This document shows, one piece after another, positions 29,672 to 37,753 of a stretch of 64,000 nucleotides of DNA. The DNA comes from Bradyrhizobium sp. BTAi1 (GTDB taxonomy: Bacteria; Pseudomonadota; Alphaproteobacteria; Rhizobiales; Xanthobacteraceae). The notes beneath the pieces are model-generated. The model saw only the letters and a list, made by a program, of their open reading frames with translations. It had not been told where the DNA came from and searched no databases. Each line of letters starts with the position of its first letter. Position 1 is the stretch's first letter. The position numbers were made by a program, and so were the translations under genes. The stretch lies in assembly GCF_000015165.1 (NCBI RefSeq), contig NC_009485.1:5661501-5725500 (forward strand), read 5' to 3'.

Positions 29672-30310
29672 ATGCAGCCGCATGTGAGCGGAACGGAAGG
29701 TTACGCCGCCGAGGCCGACACTCTCCTGATCCGTTATGAAAGCATCCCCGCGGAGCAGGTCCATGCGGCCGTGCGTCATCTGCTTCCGGAGACTCCTGCC
29801 CGCGTGCTCGACATCGGCGCGGGCACGGGGCGTGACGCCGCCTGGTTTGCGAGCCTGGGACATCAGGTGGTGGCCGTCGAGCCGACTCATGAGCTGCGCA
29901 TCGGCGCAATCGAGCTGCATGCCTGCCCCGCCATCACCTGGATCGACGACAGCCTCCCGGACCTCGCAGTTCTGGCCGCTCGCGGAGAACAGTTTGATCT
30001 CGTGATGTCGACCGCCGTCTTGATGCATCTCGACGACGCGCAGCGGCGACAAGCGCTTCCCAACATCGCGGCACGAATCGCTCCCGGCGGCCTGCTGATC
30101 ATGACCTTGCGGCACGGGCCGGTGCCTCCGGGCCGCCGCATGTTCGAGATCGATGCCGAGGCGATCATCGAGCCTGCGCGAAAACTCGGGATGAGCCTCG
30201 TGTTCAACCAAGATGGCGCGTCGCGCGGCGCCGAGAACCGCGCCGCGGGCGTCACCTGGACGACGCTGGCTTTCAGAAGCCCGCGTGACGAGGCAAGGAA
30301 CGCAGGCTGA
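29672..30310 (+). CDS. SAM-dependent methyltransferase (class I)
   Basis: A protein of 212 residues from the ATG at 29672, which has a strong GGGGGAG site 8 bases upstream. Motif I is VLDIGAGTGRDAAWFA near residue 46. An acidic motif II (VVAVEP) and MSTAVLMHLDDAQRR, IAPGGLLIMTLRHGP complete the Rossmann fold. The substrate is unknown. It follows the membrane protein after 14 bases and is probably in the same operon. Confidence 0.9.
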   Translation: MQPHVSGTEGYAAEADTLLIRYESIPAEQVHAAVRHLLPETPARVLDIGAGTGRDAAWFASLGHQVVAVEPTHELRIGAIELHACPAITWIDDSLPDLAVLAARGEQFDLVMSTAVLMHLDDAQRRQALPNIAARIAPGGLLIMTLRHGPVPPGRRMFEIDAEAIIEPARKLGMSLVFNQDGASRGAENRAAGVTWTTLAFRSPRDEARNAG

Positions 30311-30315
30311 CCGCC

Positions 30316-31008
30316 TCAGGCCGCCTTGGCGCGGCTGGTCAGCGTCTTGACGGTGGACCTAGTCTTCACGCGCTTGCCGACGGTCGGCACCGGCCGCCGG
30401 CTCTTGGCCTTGCCGCGCGCCTGGGCATCGCCTCCGGCCTTGGTGCTCGCTTTGGCTTTGGAACGCTGCTTGGCCTTGTCCTTCGCTGGATCCCTCGCCG
30501 TGTCCTTGGTGAGCTTCTCGGCCTTCTTCTTGGCCTTGCGCTCGTCCTTCGCCTTTTGAAGAACGCGATCGGCCCGCGCCTCAGCCTTCTTCTTTGCCCG
30601 CTTCTTCTCGCAGGCCTCGCATTTGCAGCCGATCGGCTTCAGATAGGCTTTGAAATAGTCGGTACCGTAATCGTAGTTGATCTCCTCGCCCGGCTCGATG
30701 TCCTTGATGGCGCGGATGAAGATCTTCTTCTTGCGCGGCTTGACGTCGGATTCGGCGTTCGGCTTGCAAGAGTGATTGATGTAGCGCGCGACGTTCTCGC
30801 GAATCGAGCCGTCGATGGTCCAGCGCTTGTCGAGCTCGAACAGATATTTGTTCTCGATCGCGTCCTCATCCGCCTTCTTCGAATCCAGCAGCGGACCGAA
30901 ATAGCGGATGATCTTGGTGCCCTTCTTGATCGGCTTGGTGGCGAACAGGCCGAGCCCCGTCTTGGAGCGGCCGATGCGATAGGGTTTGGTCGGCGGGATG
31001 GCAGGCAT
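30316..31008 (-). CDS. SET-domain lysine methyltransferase with a histone H1-like tail
   Basis: A protein of 230 residues. The SET domain is at about 8-125: RIGRSKTGLGLFATKPI, the SAM-binding NHSC (78-81), and GEEINYDYG (107-115). A post-SET zinc cluster C128-K-C130-E-A-C133 follows. From about 134 to the end the sequence is almost only Lys, Ala, Arg, Ser and Thr, like a histone H1 or nucleoid-protein tail. SET enzymes methylate lysines of proteins; bacterial members act on nucleoid or ribosomal targets. The basic tail could bind DNA or be a substrate in cis. It converges with the methyltransferase, with stops 5 bases apart. Confidence 0.92.
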   Translation of the reverse strand: MPAIPPTKPYRIGRSKTGLGLFATKPIKKGTKIIRYFGPLLDSKKADEDAIENKYLFELDKRWTIDGSIRENVARYINHSCKPNAESDVKPRKKKIFIRAIKDIEPGEEINYDYGTDYFKAYLKPIGCKCEACEKKRAKKKAEARADRVLQKAKDERKAKKKAEKLTKDTARDPAKDKAKQRSKAKASTKAGGDAQARGKAKSRRPVPTVGKRVKTRSTVKTLTSRAKAA

Positions 31009-31134
31009 GACCGAGAGCTGATAAGTGGATGGTACAAGGCGGTCGTTCTAGGACAAATTCATGGTGCTGTCAGGTGTTTCAAGCCGTCGCGCCGATCCTT
31101 CCCCAGCTTGCGCAGGCCTAACGGCGAGTTCCTG

Positions 31135-31767
31135 ATGTCTCCTGCCCAACAACTGACCGCCCTCTCCGCCTCACAGGTCCTGGCCTGGATCGGCACAGCA
31201 CTCCTCCTCACCGGCGCGTGCGGCAGCCAGGCTACAGCCGAGACAATCGGAAGCATCTACAGTTCGGCCGCCGCCAAGGATTGCCGTACCATCAGCGGCA
31301 AGAAGGACGGTGACAGTTCGACGCAGATCTGCCCCGGCAAGAACGGGCTGATCCTGCTCGTCAACGAGGGCGATCTTCGCCAGACGGTCTCGGTGGGACG
31401 TAGTGCGCGCGCCGCCGCGAAGGAGCCCGCAGCCGAAACCTGGTTCGGTCCGTTCAATTCCGCCGGCAACACCGTCGAATGGCGCGTGGCCGACGGCAGG
31501 CCGTTCGCGATCATCCAGCGCTGGCAGATCGCCGACAATGACGACCAGGGCAAGAGCGGGCCGAAGGACAAGCCGATGCTGGTGGTGACGCGTCTACCGC
31601 CAGGGCCGGTGTGCCACGTTGCCTATGTCGATGCGACCGCCAACGCGAACGCCAATGAACTGGCGCGGCAGGCCGCCGATGAGACCGCACGGAGCTTCAT
31701 CTGCAGCAAGGACGAAGTGAGAATCGTCGGCACGCGCGGCCGCGTCATCGGCCTGGCGCGACCCTAG
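31135..31767 (+). CDS. Exported protein of unknown function
   Basis: A protein of 210 residues starting MSPAQQLTALSASQVLAW at the ATG at 31135. A hydrophobic signal (VLAWIGTALLLTGACGSQATA) is followed by a mature domain with paired Cys (KDCRTIS, QICPGKNG, PVCHVAY, FICSKD). The WFGPFNSAGNTVEWR region looks like a beta-rich fold. No known domain is recognised. It diverges from the SET gene over 126 bases, and its stop overlaps the convergent lysine-rich gene by 4 bases. Confidence 0.8.
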   Translation: MSPAQQLTALSASQVLAWIGTALLLTGACGSQATAETIGSIYSSAAAKDCRTISGKKDGDSSTQICPGKNGLILLVNEGDLRQTVSVGRSARAAAKEPAAETWFGPFNSAGNTVEWRVADGRPFAIIQRWQIADNDDQGKSGPKDKPMLVVTRLPPGPVCHVAYVDATANANANELARQAADETARSFICSKDEVRIVGTRGRVIGLARP

Positions 31768-32435
31768 CGCGGGCTGCGCGCACCGCGGTCCTTGATGCGA
31801 TGATAGCGGGCGAGCAGCCGCTCGCCCTTGGCCGCAATTCGGCGCGCGGCTTTCACCGTGCGCGGCACCGGCTCGCCCCAGGCATGCGCCGACAGCGCGA
31901 GCCGGGTCGGCCGCCCTTCTGCGTCGACCAAGGGCGGCAGTTGTTTGCGTCCGTAGAACCGCACCGCCCAGCTGCCCTTGCGGCGCATCTCGGAGGGCGT
32001 CATCTGCGATACCGCTTTCTTGACGCCCGGTTTCAGATGCGCACCGTCGCGTTCGGCGAACGCCCGGCGTCCCGCTGCGGTCAAGCCGCCGCGCGGATCC
32101 TTCTCCTGCGCGTGCCCCCTTGTCTTGCGCGCTTTCGCTGTGGCGCGGGGGACGGCGCGTTTCGTGGCGGGTTTGGCGGACGGTTTCTTGGCAGACGATG
32201 CAGGGCGCCGCTTGGTCTTTGACGTCGCGGCGCGCTTGCGCCCGCTGGTCTTGGTGTTGGCCGCCTTGTTGGCGGCCACCCGCATATTGTCGACCAGATT
32301 GGGATAGCGCCGTCCGGCGCGGCGGGCGCGCGCCTTGGCCGTCGCCTTTTCGGCGGGGGTGAGATGCGTCGAAGCCTTGCCGGCGCGCTTGCGCGGATTG
32401 GGCTTCGTCCAGGGAGCGCGTGGTGTTCGTGCCAT
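31764..32435 (-). CDS. Lysine/arginine-rich protein, DUF6321-like
   Basis: A protein of 223 residues. Residues 1-55 (PWTKPNPRKRAGKASTHL, ARRAGRRYPNLVDNMRVA) and 110-215 (GGLTAAGRRAFAERDGAHLKPGVKK, MTPSEMRRKGSWAVRFYGR) look like the DUF6321 type. Between them is a histone-like linker of repeated K/R/A/S/T. The overall charge is strongly positive, which suggests nucleic acid binding. It lies 0.75 kb from the SET-domain methyltransferase, the next gene on this strand, and could be its substrate (inference only). I have no direct functional data for the family. Confidence 0.82.
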   Translation of the reverse strand: MARTPRAPWTKPNPRKRAGKASTHLTPAEKATAKARARRAGRRYPNLVDNMRVAANKAANTKTSGRKRAATSKTKRRPASSAKKPSAKPATKRAVPRATAKARKTRGHAQEKDPRGGLTAAGRRAFAERDGAHLKPGVKKAVSQMTPSEMRRKGSWAVRFYGRKQLPPLVDAEGRPTRLALSAHAWGEPVPRTVKAARRIAAKGERLLARYHRIKDRGARSPR

Positions 32436-32480
32436 GCCCCACCAACGCGCAATCCGCCGCCCGGTTTCCGCTGTGTCGAG

Positions 32481-33203
32481 CTACGCGCCCGGCGGCAGCT
32501 TCGGCACCGTGGCCCGCAGCATCGCCTCCAATAGCGATTCGGCATTGGTGCCCGGCGGTGAACGGCGCAGGATGTCGGCGAGACGGCCGTCGAGCAGCAG
32601 CATCGTGTAGCCGTGCACCAGGGACCAGGCGCGCGCGATCGCCGCGGCCTGATCGATCGTCAGCTCCTCATTGCCGACCTGGTCTCCGCTGCGTGCGGCC
32701 ACCGAACCAGCAAGACCGGCGAAGGACGCCTCGGCCGCCTCGTGCAGCGAGGGACGCGAATAGTCGAGCCGCTCGGTGCGGAACATCAGTCCATACATGC
32801 CGGGATTGGCCTGCGCATAGGCGACATAGGCATGCGCCCGCGCCATCGCGCGCTCGATCGGCGTGCCCGGCCCCTCGCCCGCCGCCTTCATTGCGGCATT
32901 GAAGCGCGTGAAGCCGATCGCGGCGAGTTCACTCACCAGACCGGTGAGATCCTTGAAATGATGCGTCGGCGCCGCATGCGACACGCCGGCCTCCCGCGCC
33001 ACCGCCCGCAATGTGAGCCCCGCCAGACCGTCGCGCTCCAGCACGCGCTCGGCCGCTTCGAGCAGCGCATCGCGCAGCGCGCCGTGATGATAGGGTGCGA
33101 CCGCATCGCCGGCGGTGCCGGCCCCGCGGCGCGCTTTGCCGCGTGTCGTTGCTGCGGTCGGGCGTCGTGTGCGCGTCCGCCCCTGTTCCGGTTTGATCGT
33201 CAT
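32481..33203 (-). CDS. TetR/AcrR-family repressor
   Basis: A protein of 240 residues. After an Arg-rich N-terminus, the HTH domain lies at about 38-92 (ALRDALLEAAERVLERDG, LTLRAVAREAGVSHAAPTHHF). The C-terminal ligand domain is like those that bind hydrophobic effectors (TetR_C_33 type). It diverges from the carotenoid oxygenase. Two palindromes in the intergenic region and two more before the gene at 34849 share the half-site GTAAAGAT, so it most likely represses itself, the oxygenase and the downstream membrane genes. The ligand may be the apocarotenoid or aromatic substrate of the oxygenase. Confidence 0.92.
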   Translation of the reverse strand: MTIKPEQGRTRTRRPTAATTRGKARRGAGTAGDAVAPYHHGALRDALLEAAERVLERDGLAGLTLRAVAREAGVSHAAPTHHFKDLTGLVSELAAIGFTRFNAAMKAAGEGPGTPIERAMARAHAYVAYAQANPGMYGLMFRTERLDYSRPSLHEAAEASFAGLAGSVAARSGDQVGNEELTIDQAAAIARAWSLVHGYTMLLLDGRLADILRRSPPGTNAESLLEAMLRATVPKLPPGA

Positions 33204-33221
33204 GGACTCCTTATACTCGCG

Positions 33222-33240
33222 ATTTTGACATCGTAAAGAT
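33222..33240. promoter_or_regulatory. TetR operator O1 (imperfect palindrome)
   Basis: ATTTTGAC-ATC-GTAAAGAT: arms match at 6 of 8 positions. It shares the right half-site and the ATC spacer with the perfect palindrome centred 53 bases to the right. It lies 18-36 bases before the tetR start codon. Confidence 0.7.
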
Positions 33241-33269
33241 TGAACTTGACCAGCTCAGGAAGTCCCGCT

Positions 33270-33298
33270 AGCTTATCTTTACATCGTAAAGATAAGCT
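33270..33298. promoter_or_regulatory. TetR operator O2 (perfect palindrome)
   Basis: Two perfect 13-base arms (AGCTTATCTTTAC and GTAAAGATAAGCT) flank the 3-base spacer ATC. It ends 11 bases before the carotenoid oxygenase start, overlapping the ribosome binding site region, so it would block that gene's transcription. Confidence 0.85.
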
Positions 33299-33309
33299 GA
33301 GGAACGGCC

Positions 33310-34713
33310 ATGACGCAGACGCCTGCCGCGCCCCGGACGGACCGTAGCAACCTCGCGCCGATCCCGTTCGAATGCGATGCGCCGTTCCTCGAGATCAGCG
33401 GCGAGCTGCCGCGCGAGCTCAACGGCACGCTGTATCGCAACGGTCCGAACCCGCAATTCTCGTCGCCGGGCGCACATTGGTTCGTCGGCGACGGCATGCT
33501 GCACGCGTTCCATCTCGAAAACGGCCGCGCCTCCTATCGCAACCGCTGGGTCCGGACGCCGAAATTCGAGGCCGAGCGCCGCGCGGGACGCGCGCTGTTC
33601 GGCGGCTTCGGCCGCAAACTCCCGGACGCGCCGGCCGACGTCACGGATGGCGGCGTCGCCAACACCAACATCATCGCCCATGCCGGTCGCCTGCTTGCAC
33701 TGGAGGAGGCGCATCTGCCGACCGAGATCGAGCCGGGCACTTTGGCGACATCGGGCTATCACGATTTCGGCGGCCGTCTGCGCGGCGCCTTCACCGCGCA
33801 TCCGAAGACCGATCCGGTCAGCGGCGAGCTGCTGTTCTTCGGCTACAACGCCGCCGGGCCGCTGACGCCGGCATTGACCTACGGCACCGTCGACGCCTCT
33901 GGCCGGCTGACGCGCCTCGATCGCTTCGACGCCCCCTATGCCAGCATGGTGCATGATTTCGTCGTCACCGCTGATCACGTGCTGTTTCCGATCATGCCGC
34001 TCACCGGAAGCTTGGAGCGCGCAATGTCCGGCAGGCCGCCTTATGCCTGGGAGCCCGACAAGGGTGCCTATGTCGGCATCATGAAGCGCGGCGGCGCCGT
34101 CAAGGACATCGTCTGGTATCGCGGCGAGGCTTGTTACGTCTTTCATGTCATGAACGCCTGGGAGGACGGCCACCACATCATCGCCGACGTCATGCAGTTC
34201 GACGAGCCGCCGCTGTTTCCGCACCCCGACGGCCGGCCGACCGATCCGGCCAAGTCGCGCGCGCGGCTCTGCCGCTGGAGCTTCGACCTCGCCGGCACCA
34301 GCGAACGCTTCACACAGACCTATCTCGACGATCTCACCGGCGAATTCCCCCGCATCGACGACCGCCGCGCCGGACTTCCGAGCCGCCACGGCTGGTACGC
34401 CTGCGCCAATCCGGACGGCCCGCTGTTCGGCGCCCTCTCCGGCCTTGCGCAGGTCGACGGCGCCGCGGGCACGCGGCGTGCGACCTACCTGCTGCCGGAT
34501 GGCGACAGCCTGTCGGAGCCGGTGTTCGTGCCGCGCCGCGCCGATGCGGCGGAAGGTGACGGCTGGCTGCTCACGGTGGTGTGGCGCGCTGCGACCAACA
34601 CCTCCGACCTCGCGGTCTTGAACGCCACCGACATCGCCAGCGGACCGGTGGCGCTGGTCCATCTCGGCCATCGCGTCCCCGACGGCTTTCACGGCAATTG
34701 GGTCGGCGCCTGA
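33310..34713 (+). CDS. Carotenoid oxygenase family protein (carotenoid cleavage / lignostilbene dioxygenase)
   Basis: A protein of 467 residues. The four iron-binding histidines of the family are visible: H164 (TAHPKTD), H215 (MVHDFVV), H279 (YVFHVMNAWEDG) and H461 (DGFHGNW, seven residues from the C-terminus). LYRNGPNPQF near residue 41 is the N-terminal signature. The enzyme uses Fe(II) and oxygen to cleave a double bond in a carotenoid, apocarotenoid or stilbene. Sequence alone does not decide between these. It is controlled by the divergent TetR repressor. A GAGGA site precedes the ATG. Confidence 0.95.
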   Translation: MTQTPAAPRTDRSNLAPIPFECDAPFLEISGELPRELNGTLYRNGPNPQFSSPGAHWFVGDGMLHAFHLENGRASYRNRWVRTPKFEAERRAGRALFGGFGRKLPDAPADVTDGGVANTNIIAHAGRLLALEEAHLPTEIEPGTLATSGYHDFGGRLRGAFTAHPKTDPVSGELLFFGYNAAGPLTPALTYGTVDASGRLTRLDRFDAPYASMVHDFVVTADHVLFPIMPLTGSLERAMSGRPPYAWEPDKGAYVGIMKRGGAVKDIVWYRGEACYVFHVMNAWEDGHHIIADVMQFDEPPLFPHPDGRPTDPAKSRARLCRWSFDLAGTSERFTQTYLDDLTGEFPRIDDRRAGLPSRHGWYACANPDGPLFGALSGLAQVDGAAGTRRATYLLPDGDSLSEPVFVPRRADAAEGDGWLLTVVWRAATNTSDLAVLNATDIASGPVALVHLGHRVPDGFHGNWVGA

Positions 34714-34757
34714 CGACAAGTCATTGACTGTCCACCATTAACCTGCGCCGTCACGAT

Positions 34758-34776
34758 ATTTTGACACTGTCAAGAT
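34758..34776. promoter_or_regulatory. TetR operator O3
   Basis: ATTTTGAC-ACT-GTCAAGAT: arms match at 7 of 8 positions. The left arm is identical to that of O1. It lies in the gap between the carotenoid oxygenase and the membrane gene. Confidence 0.65.
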
Positions 34777-34809
34777 TTGGCTTGACCGGAAGCCGTGCCG
34801 CCTCTATTC

Positions 34810-34828
34810 ATCTTGTCGGTGTAAAGAT
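34810..34828. promoter_or_regulatory. TetR operator O4
   Basis: ATCTTGTC-GGT-GTAAAGAT: arms match at 6 of 8 positions, and the right half-site is identical to O1 and O2. Its centre is 52 bases from that of O3. It ends 20 bases before the membrane gene start. Confidence 0.65.
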
Positions 34829-34848
34829 TGGCTCGGGAGCAGCCGTCA

Positions 34849-35433
34849 ATGACGCTTTTATTCATTCTCGCGCCCTACGGCGTCTACGCCGCGTTGCTGA
34901 CGATGGTCTCTGCGACCCTCAGCCTGGCTGTGGCTACCGGGCTGTGCCTGGCCGTGGTTGCGCTCGACATGATCAACGGGCGTTCCGTCAAGATCCTCGG
35001 CCTCGGCTCTGCCATCGTGTTCGCCGGCGTAGCAGCGTACCTCAATCTCATCGACCCAAGCATGAGCGTCTCCGGGGTGCGTCTTGCGGTCGACTGCGGC
35101 ATTTTCGCGCTGTCGCTCGGGTCGATGCTGCTGCGCGTGCCATTCACCCTGCAATATGCGCTGGAGAAGGTCCCGCCGGAAATTGCCGCGATTCCCGGCT
35201 TTATGCGCGCAAATTACGTGATCACCGGCGCCTGGACGCTGGCGGCCCTGCTGATGATGATCGGCAATCTGATGACGCTCTACGTTCCCGGGCTGCCCTA
35301 TTGGACTGGCCTCGCCATTGCTTTTGCCGCGCGCAACAGTGCACTTTACTTCACGCGTTGGTATCCTGAGTACCGTAGGACGAAGGACATGGCGGCGCAG
35401 AGTGCTGCCGTAATGTCCGGCCAAGATTCCTGA
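34849..35433 (+). CDS. Integral membrane protein of unknown function
   Basis: A protein of 194 residues from the ATG at 34849 (GGGAG upstream); a TTG at 34828 is less likely because it lies inside an operator. Five or six hydrophobic segments are visible (APYGVYAALLTMVSATL, GLCLAVVALDMI, ILGLGSAIVFAGVAAYL, GAWTLAALLMMIGNLM, LAIAFAARNSALYFT). The middle resembles YciB-type proteins in layout, but no clear family is recognised. It is downstream of the oxygenase, with its own paired TetR operators, so it belongs to that regulon. It might move or sense the oxygenase substrate in the membrane. Confidence 0.82.
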   Translation: MTLLFILAPYGVYAALLTMVSATLSLAVATGLCLAVVALDMINGRSVKILGLGSAIVFAGVAAYLNLIDPSMSVSGVRLAVDCGIFALSLGSMLLRVPFTLQYALEKVPPEIAAIPGFMRANYVITGAWTLAALLMMIGNLMTLYVPGLPYWTGLAIAFAARNSALYFTRWYPEYRRTKDMAAQSAAVMSGQDS

Positions 35434-35457
35434 CGATTCTGCCCCAGGGGGACGTGC

Positions 35458-36009
35458 GTGAAAGACGTGTTTGCGAAGCTGACGGCCGACTTCCTGTCTG
35501 CCGCGGTGTTCTTCATCCTGTACATCGCAACCGACGACGTCGTGCTGGCGACAGCCGCCGCGGTCGCCGTGGCTGTGGTCCAGGTGGTCTATGCCCGCGT
35601 CAGGGGCGTCAGCCTGAGTTTCATGGCCTATGCCAGCGTCGGCCTCGTGATCGTGCTCGGCGGCGTCACGCTGCTCACCAACGATCCGCGCTTCATGTTC
35701 GCCAAACCTGCGATCGGCCATTTCGCGATCGGCCTCATCATGCTCAAGCGCGGCTGGATGCTGCGCTACGTGCCGCCGATCGTCTCCGAGACCATCCCGG
35801 AATATGTCACGGCCGCCGGCTACGCCTGGGCGGCGCTGATGTTCGCGCTCGGCCTGGGCACCGTCGCCATGGCGATGCACGGCGACATCAAGCTCTGGGT
35901 GCTCTACATCACCGTGATCGCTGGCGGCGCCAAGGTCGCGGCCTTCGCGCTGCAGTTCATCGCCTTCCGCTTTGTGGTGGCCAATCGCCTGCGCGCGGCC
36001 CGCGCCTGA
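35458..36009 (+). CDS. YciB-family inner membrane protein (septation protein IspZ-like)
   Basis: A protein of 183 residues starting at a GTG with AGGGGG upstream, 24 bases after the previous gene. The signature LTNDPRFMFAKPAIGHFAIGL and the segment KRGWMLRYVPP, with five hydrophobic helices, identify the YciB/IspZ family. These proteins affect cell envelope integrity and, in some bacteria, septation. Because a housekeeping YciB would not normally sit in a TetR regulon, this may be a second, specialised copy. Confidence 0.88.
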   Translation: MKDVFAKLTADFLSAAVFFILYIATDDVVLATAAAVAVAVVQVVYARVRGVSLSFMAYASVGLVIVLGGVTLLTNDPRFMFAKPAIGHFAIGLIMLKRGWMLRYVPPIVSETIPEYVTAAGYAWAALMFALGLGTVAMAMHGDIKLWVLYITVIAGGAKVAAFALQFIAFRFVVANRLRAARA

Positions 36010-36122
36010 GGCCTCGCGATCGTCGTATTGGGCTTACGCGCAAAGATGCGCTATAGGGGCGCCCCAAGGCACCCTCGAAGGCGGCTTCGGGGCGCGGGAT
36101 GGCAACGCCAGGAGAACGATCG

Positions 36123-36419
36123 ATGGCAGTGGACGGCAACTGGAATCTGACCTTGAACACGCCGATGGGCGAGCGCAGCGCGACCCTGAGCTTGAAGAGC
36201 TCCGGCACGACGCTGACCGGCACCCAGGCCGCGGAGGGCGATTCCGCTGAGATTTTCGATGGCACCGTGAACGGCGACGACGTCGCCTGGAAGGTCTCCA
36301 TCACCAGCCCGATGCCGCTGACCCTCGACTTCAAGGGCAAGGTGGCCGGCGACACCATCTCCGGCGAGATGGGCATCGGCTTCATGGGCAGCTTCCCGTT
36401 CACTGGCGCGCGGGGCTGA
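36123..36419 (+). CDS. Small beta-rich conserved protein
   Basis: A protein of 98 residues from the ATG at 36123, with AGGAG 8 bases upstream. The repeated short-strand pattern (GNWNLTLNTPMGERSATLSLK, GTTLTGTQAAEGDSAEIFDG, PLTLDFKGKVAGDTISGEM) suggests a small beta-barrel or sheet. It is a common hypothetical in Bradyrhizobium, with no known role. There is no signal peptide. Confidence 0.82.
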   Translation: MAVDGNWNLTLNTPMGERSATLSLKSSGTTLTGTQAAEGDSAEIFDGTVNGDDVAWKVSITSPMPLTLDFKGKVAGDTISGEMGIGFMGSFPFTGARG

Positions 36420-36574
36420 ACCCTATTCAGTAGCCTTGTCTGTAGCCTTGGCAAAGGCGCGCTTCGCCGTCCCGATCACGTGACGGCCTGTCGCGCGCCA
36501 TGCCCACCATTCGCTCGAACATCCGCCGGCCGACAGTGGCACGCCACCGCCCTGCGGCGGCGAAGCAGCAGCTC

Positions 36575-37243
36575 TCAAAACCAGATCTGCATCGGCAGGC
36601 CATGCGCGTCGCATGGCGGATCGCCCTCCGGCACGCAGCCGGCGCAGTCGCGGGCAGCGAGTGCCACGGCACAGGCGTCGAGCACGTCGTCCGCCTTGGC
36701 GCCGGTGCCGATGTGGGCGCGGCTGACCCACTCGTCGATGTCGTGAAAACCATCCGCAAACAACAGGTCGCGCCGCAGCCTGGCGCCCTCATGCGTCTTC
36801 TTCGGCGGCAGCGGCGCGCCGTGCAGGCGCAGGAACACCATTTCAGGGTGCGCCTCGCGGATGTCGAGCTCGCGATGCCCGCGCACGAAGGCGTCGACCT
36901 CCATGATCTTGCGGCCGAGATGCCAAAGCTGGCGCGAGGCGCGCGTCTGCCCGCGCCGGGAGGCCTCGGCATTGGCCTGATCGGGATCGGTGTAGTCCTC
37001 CCACAACCAGCGCCGCGCCCCGGTGAAGACGCGGGACCGATGCGGCGCGAGCCTGTCGCGCGCGAGCAGGTCGCAGGCGCGCGCGCCGTCGTCACGCATG
37101 CCGATGGGAATATCGATGGCCGCGCGCACGAAGGGCGCCGCCAGTGCCCCCGCGACGTCAGGACGGAATTCGATCGCCCGACACTCGCCGTCGATCCGGA
37201 CAGCGACCCAGCCGTTGCGGAAACCATCAAGCCCGAGAAACAT
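36575..37243 (-). CDS. DUF429 family protein (RNase H-like fold)
   Basis: A protein of 222 residues. MFLGLDGFRNGWVAVRI is the first strand and acidic residue of the DUF429 fold, and AAIDIPIGMRDDGARACDLLARDRL carries the conserved IDIPIGL-like motif; SRVFTGARR and DDVLDACAVALAA follow in the usual order. The family is predicted to be a nuclease or phosphotransferase of the RNase H superfamily, with no proven activity. It is the last gene of a likely fumarase-maoC-DUF429 transcript (38-base gap). Confidence 0.87.
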   Translation of the reverse strand: MFLGLDGFRNGWVAVRIDGECRAIEFRPDVAGALAAPFVRAAIDIPIGMRDDGARACDLLARDRLAPHRSRVFTGARRWLWEDYTDPDQANAEASRRGQTRASRQLWHLGRKIMEVDAFVRGHRELDIREAHPEMVFLRLHGAPLPPKKTHEGARLRRDLLFADGFHDIDEWVSRAHIGTGAKADDVLDACAVALAARDCAGCVPEGDPPCDAHGLPMQIWF

Positions 37244-37281
37244 GCTGTCTCGATGCAGCTCGCGCTCCGCCGGCGTGCCGA

Positions 37282-37725
37282 TCAGGCCGGACGCCGCGGT
37301 ACGATCGCGATCGGATTGAAGGTATAGACGGCCTCGCCGTGCTGGTTATAGGCGGTCCATCGGATGCGCGCGATGCCCTGCGGCTTGCTTTGCGACGGTA
37401 CGAGATCGACCACCTCGCCTTCGAGATGAAGCGTATCGCCGGGCCGCACCGGCTTCAGCCAACGCAACTCGTCGACTCCGGCACCGAACAGAGGATGCGG
37501 ACCGAACGGGCGGGCTTCTGCCGCGAGCCGCATCGCGATCGCCGCGGTGTGCCATCCGGAAGCGGCCAGCCCCTTGAGAATGGTCTTCTCCGCCGCCTCC
37601 TCATCCATATGAAACGGCTGCGGATCAAATTCGGCGGCAAAGCGCTTGATGTCCTCGCGCGACACCACCGCTTCACCACTCTTGAACGTCATCCCGATCG
37701 TGAGGTCATCGAACCATTCGACCAT
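37282..37725 (-). CDS. MaoC-family dehydratase
   Basis: A protein of 147 residues. The hotdog core shows FDPQPFHMDEEAAEKT (the active Asp-His pair), ASGWHTAAIAMRL and ELRWLKPVRPGDTLHLEGEV. The family hydrates enoyl-CoA or related thioesters. It follows the fumarase gene after 28 bases and may be co-transcribed with it; the CoA substrate is not evident. Confidence 0.92.
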   Translation of the reverse strand: MVEWFDDLTIGMTFKSGEAVVSREDIKRFAAEFDPQPFHMDEEAAEKTILKGLAASGWHTAAIAMRLAAEARPFGPHPLFGAGVDELRWLKPVRPGDTLHLEGEVVDLVPSQSKPQGIARIRWTAYNQHGEAVYTFNPIAIVPRRPA

Positions 37726-37753
37726 GCGGTCCTCGCATCCGTCTCGGAGAACC

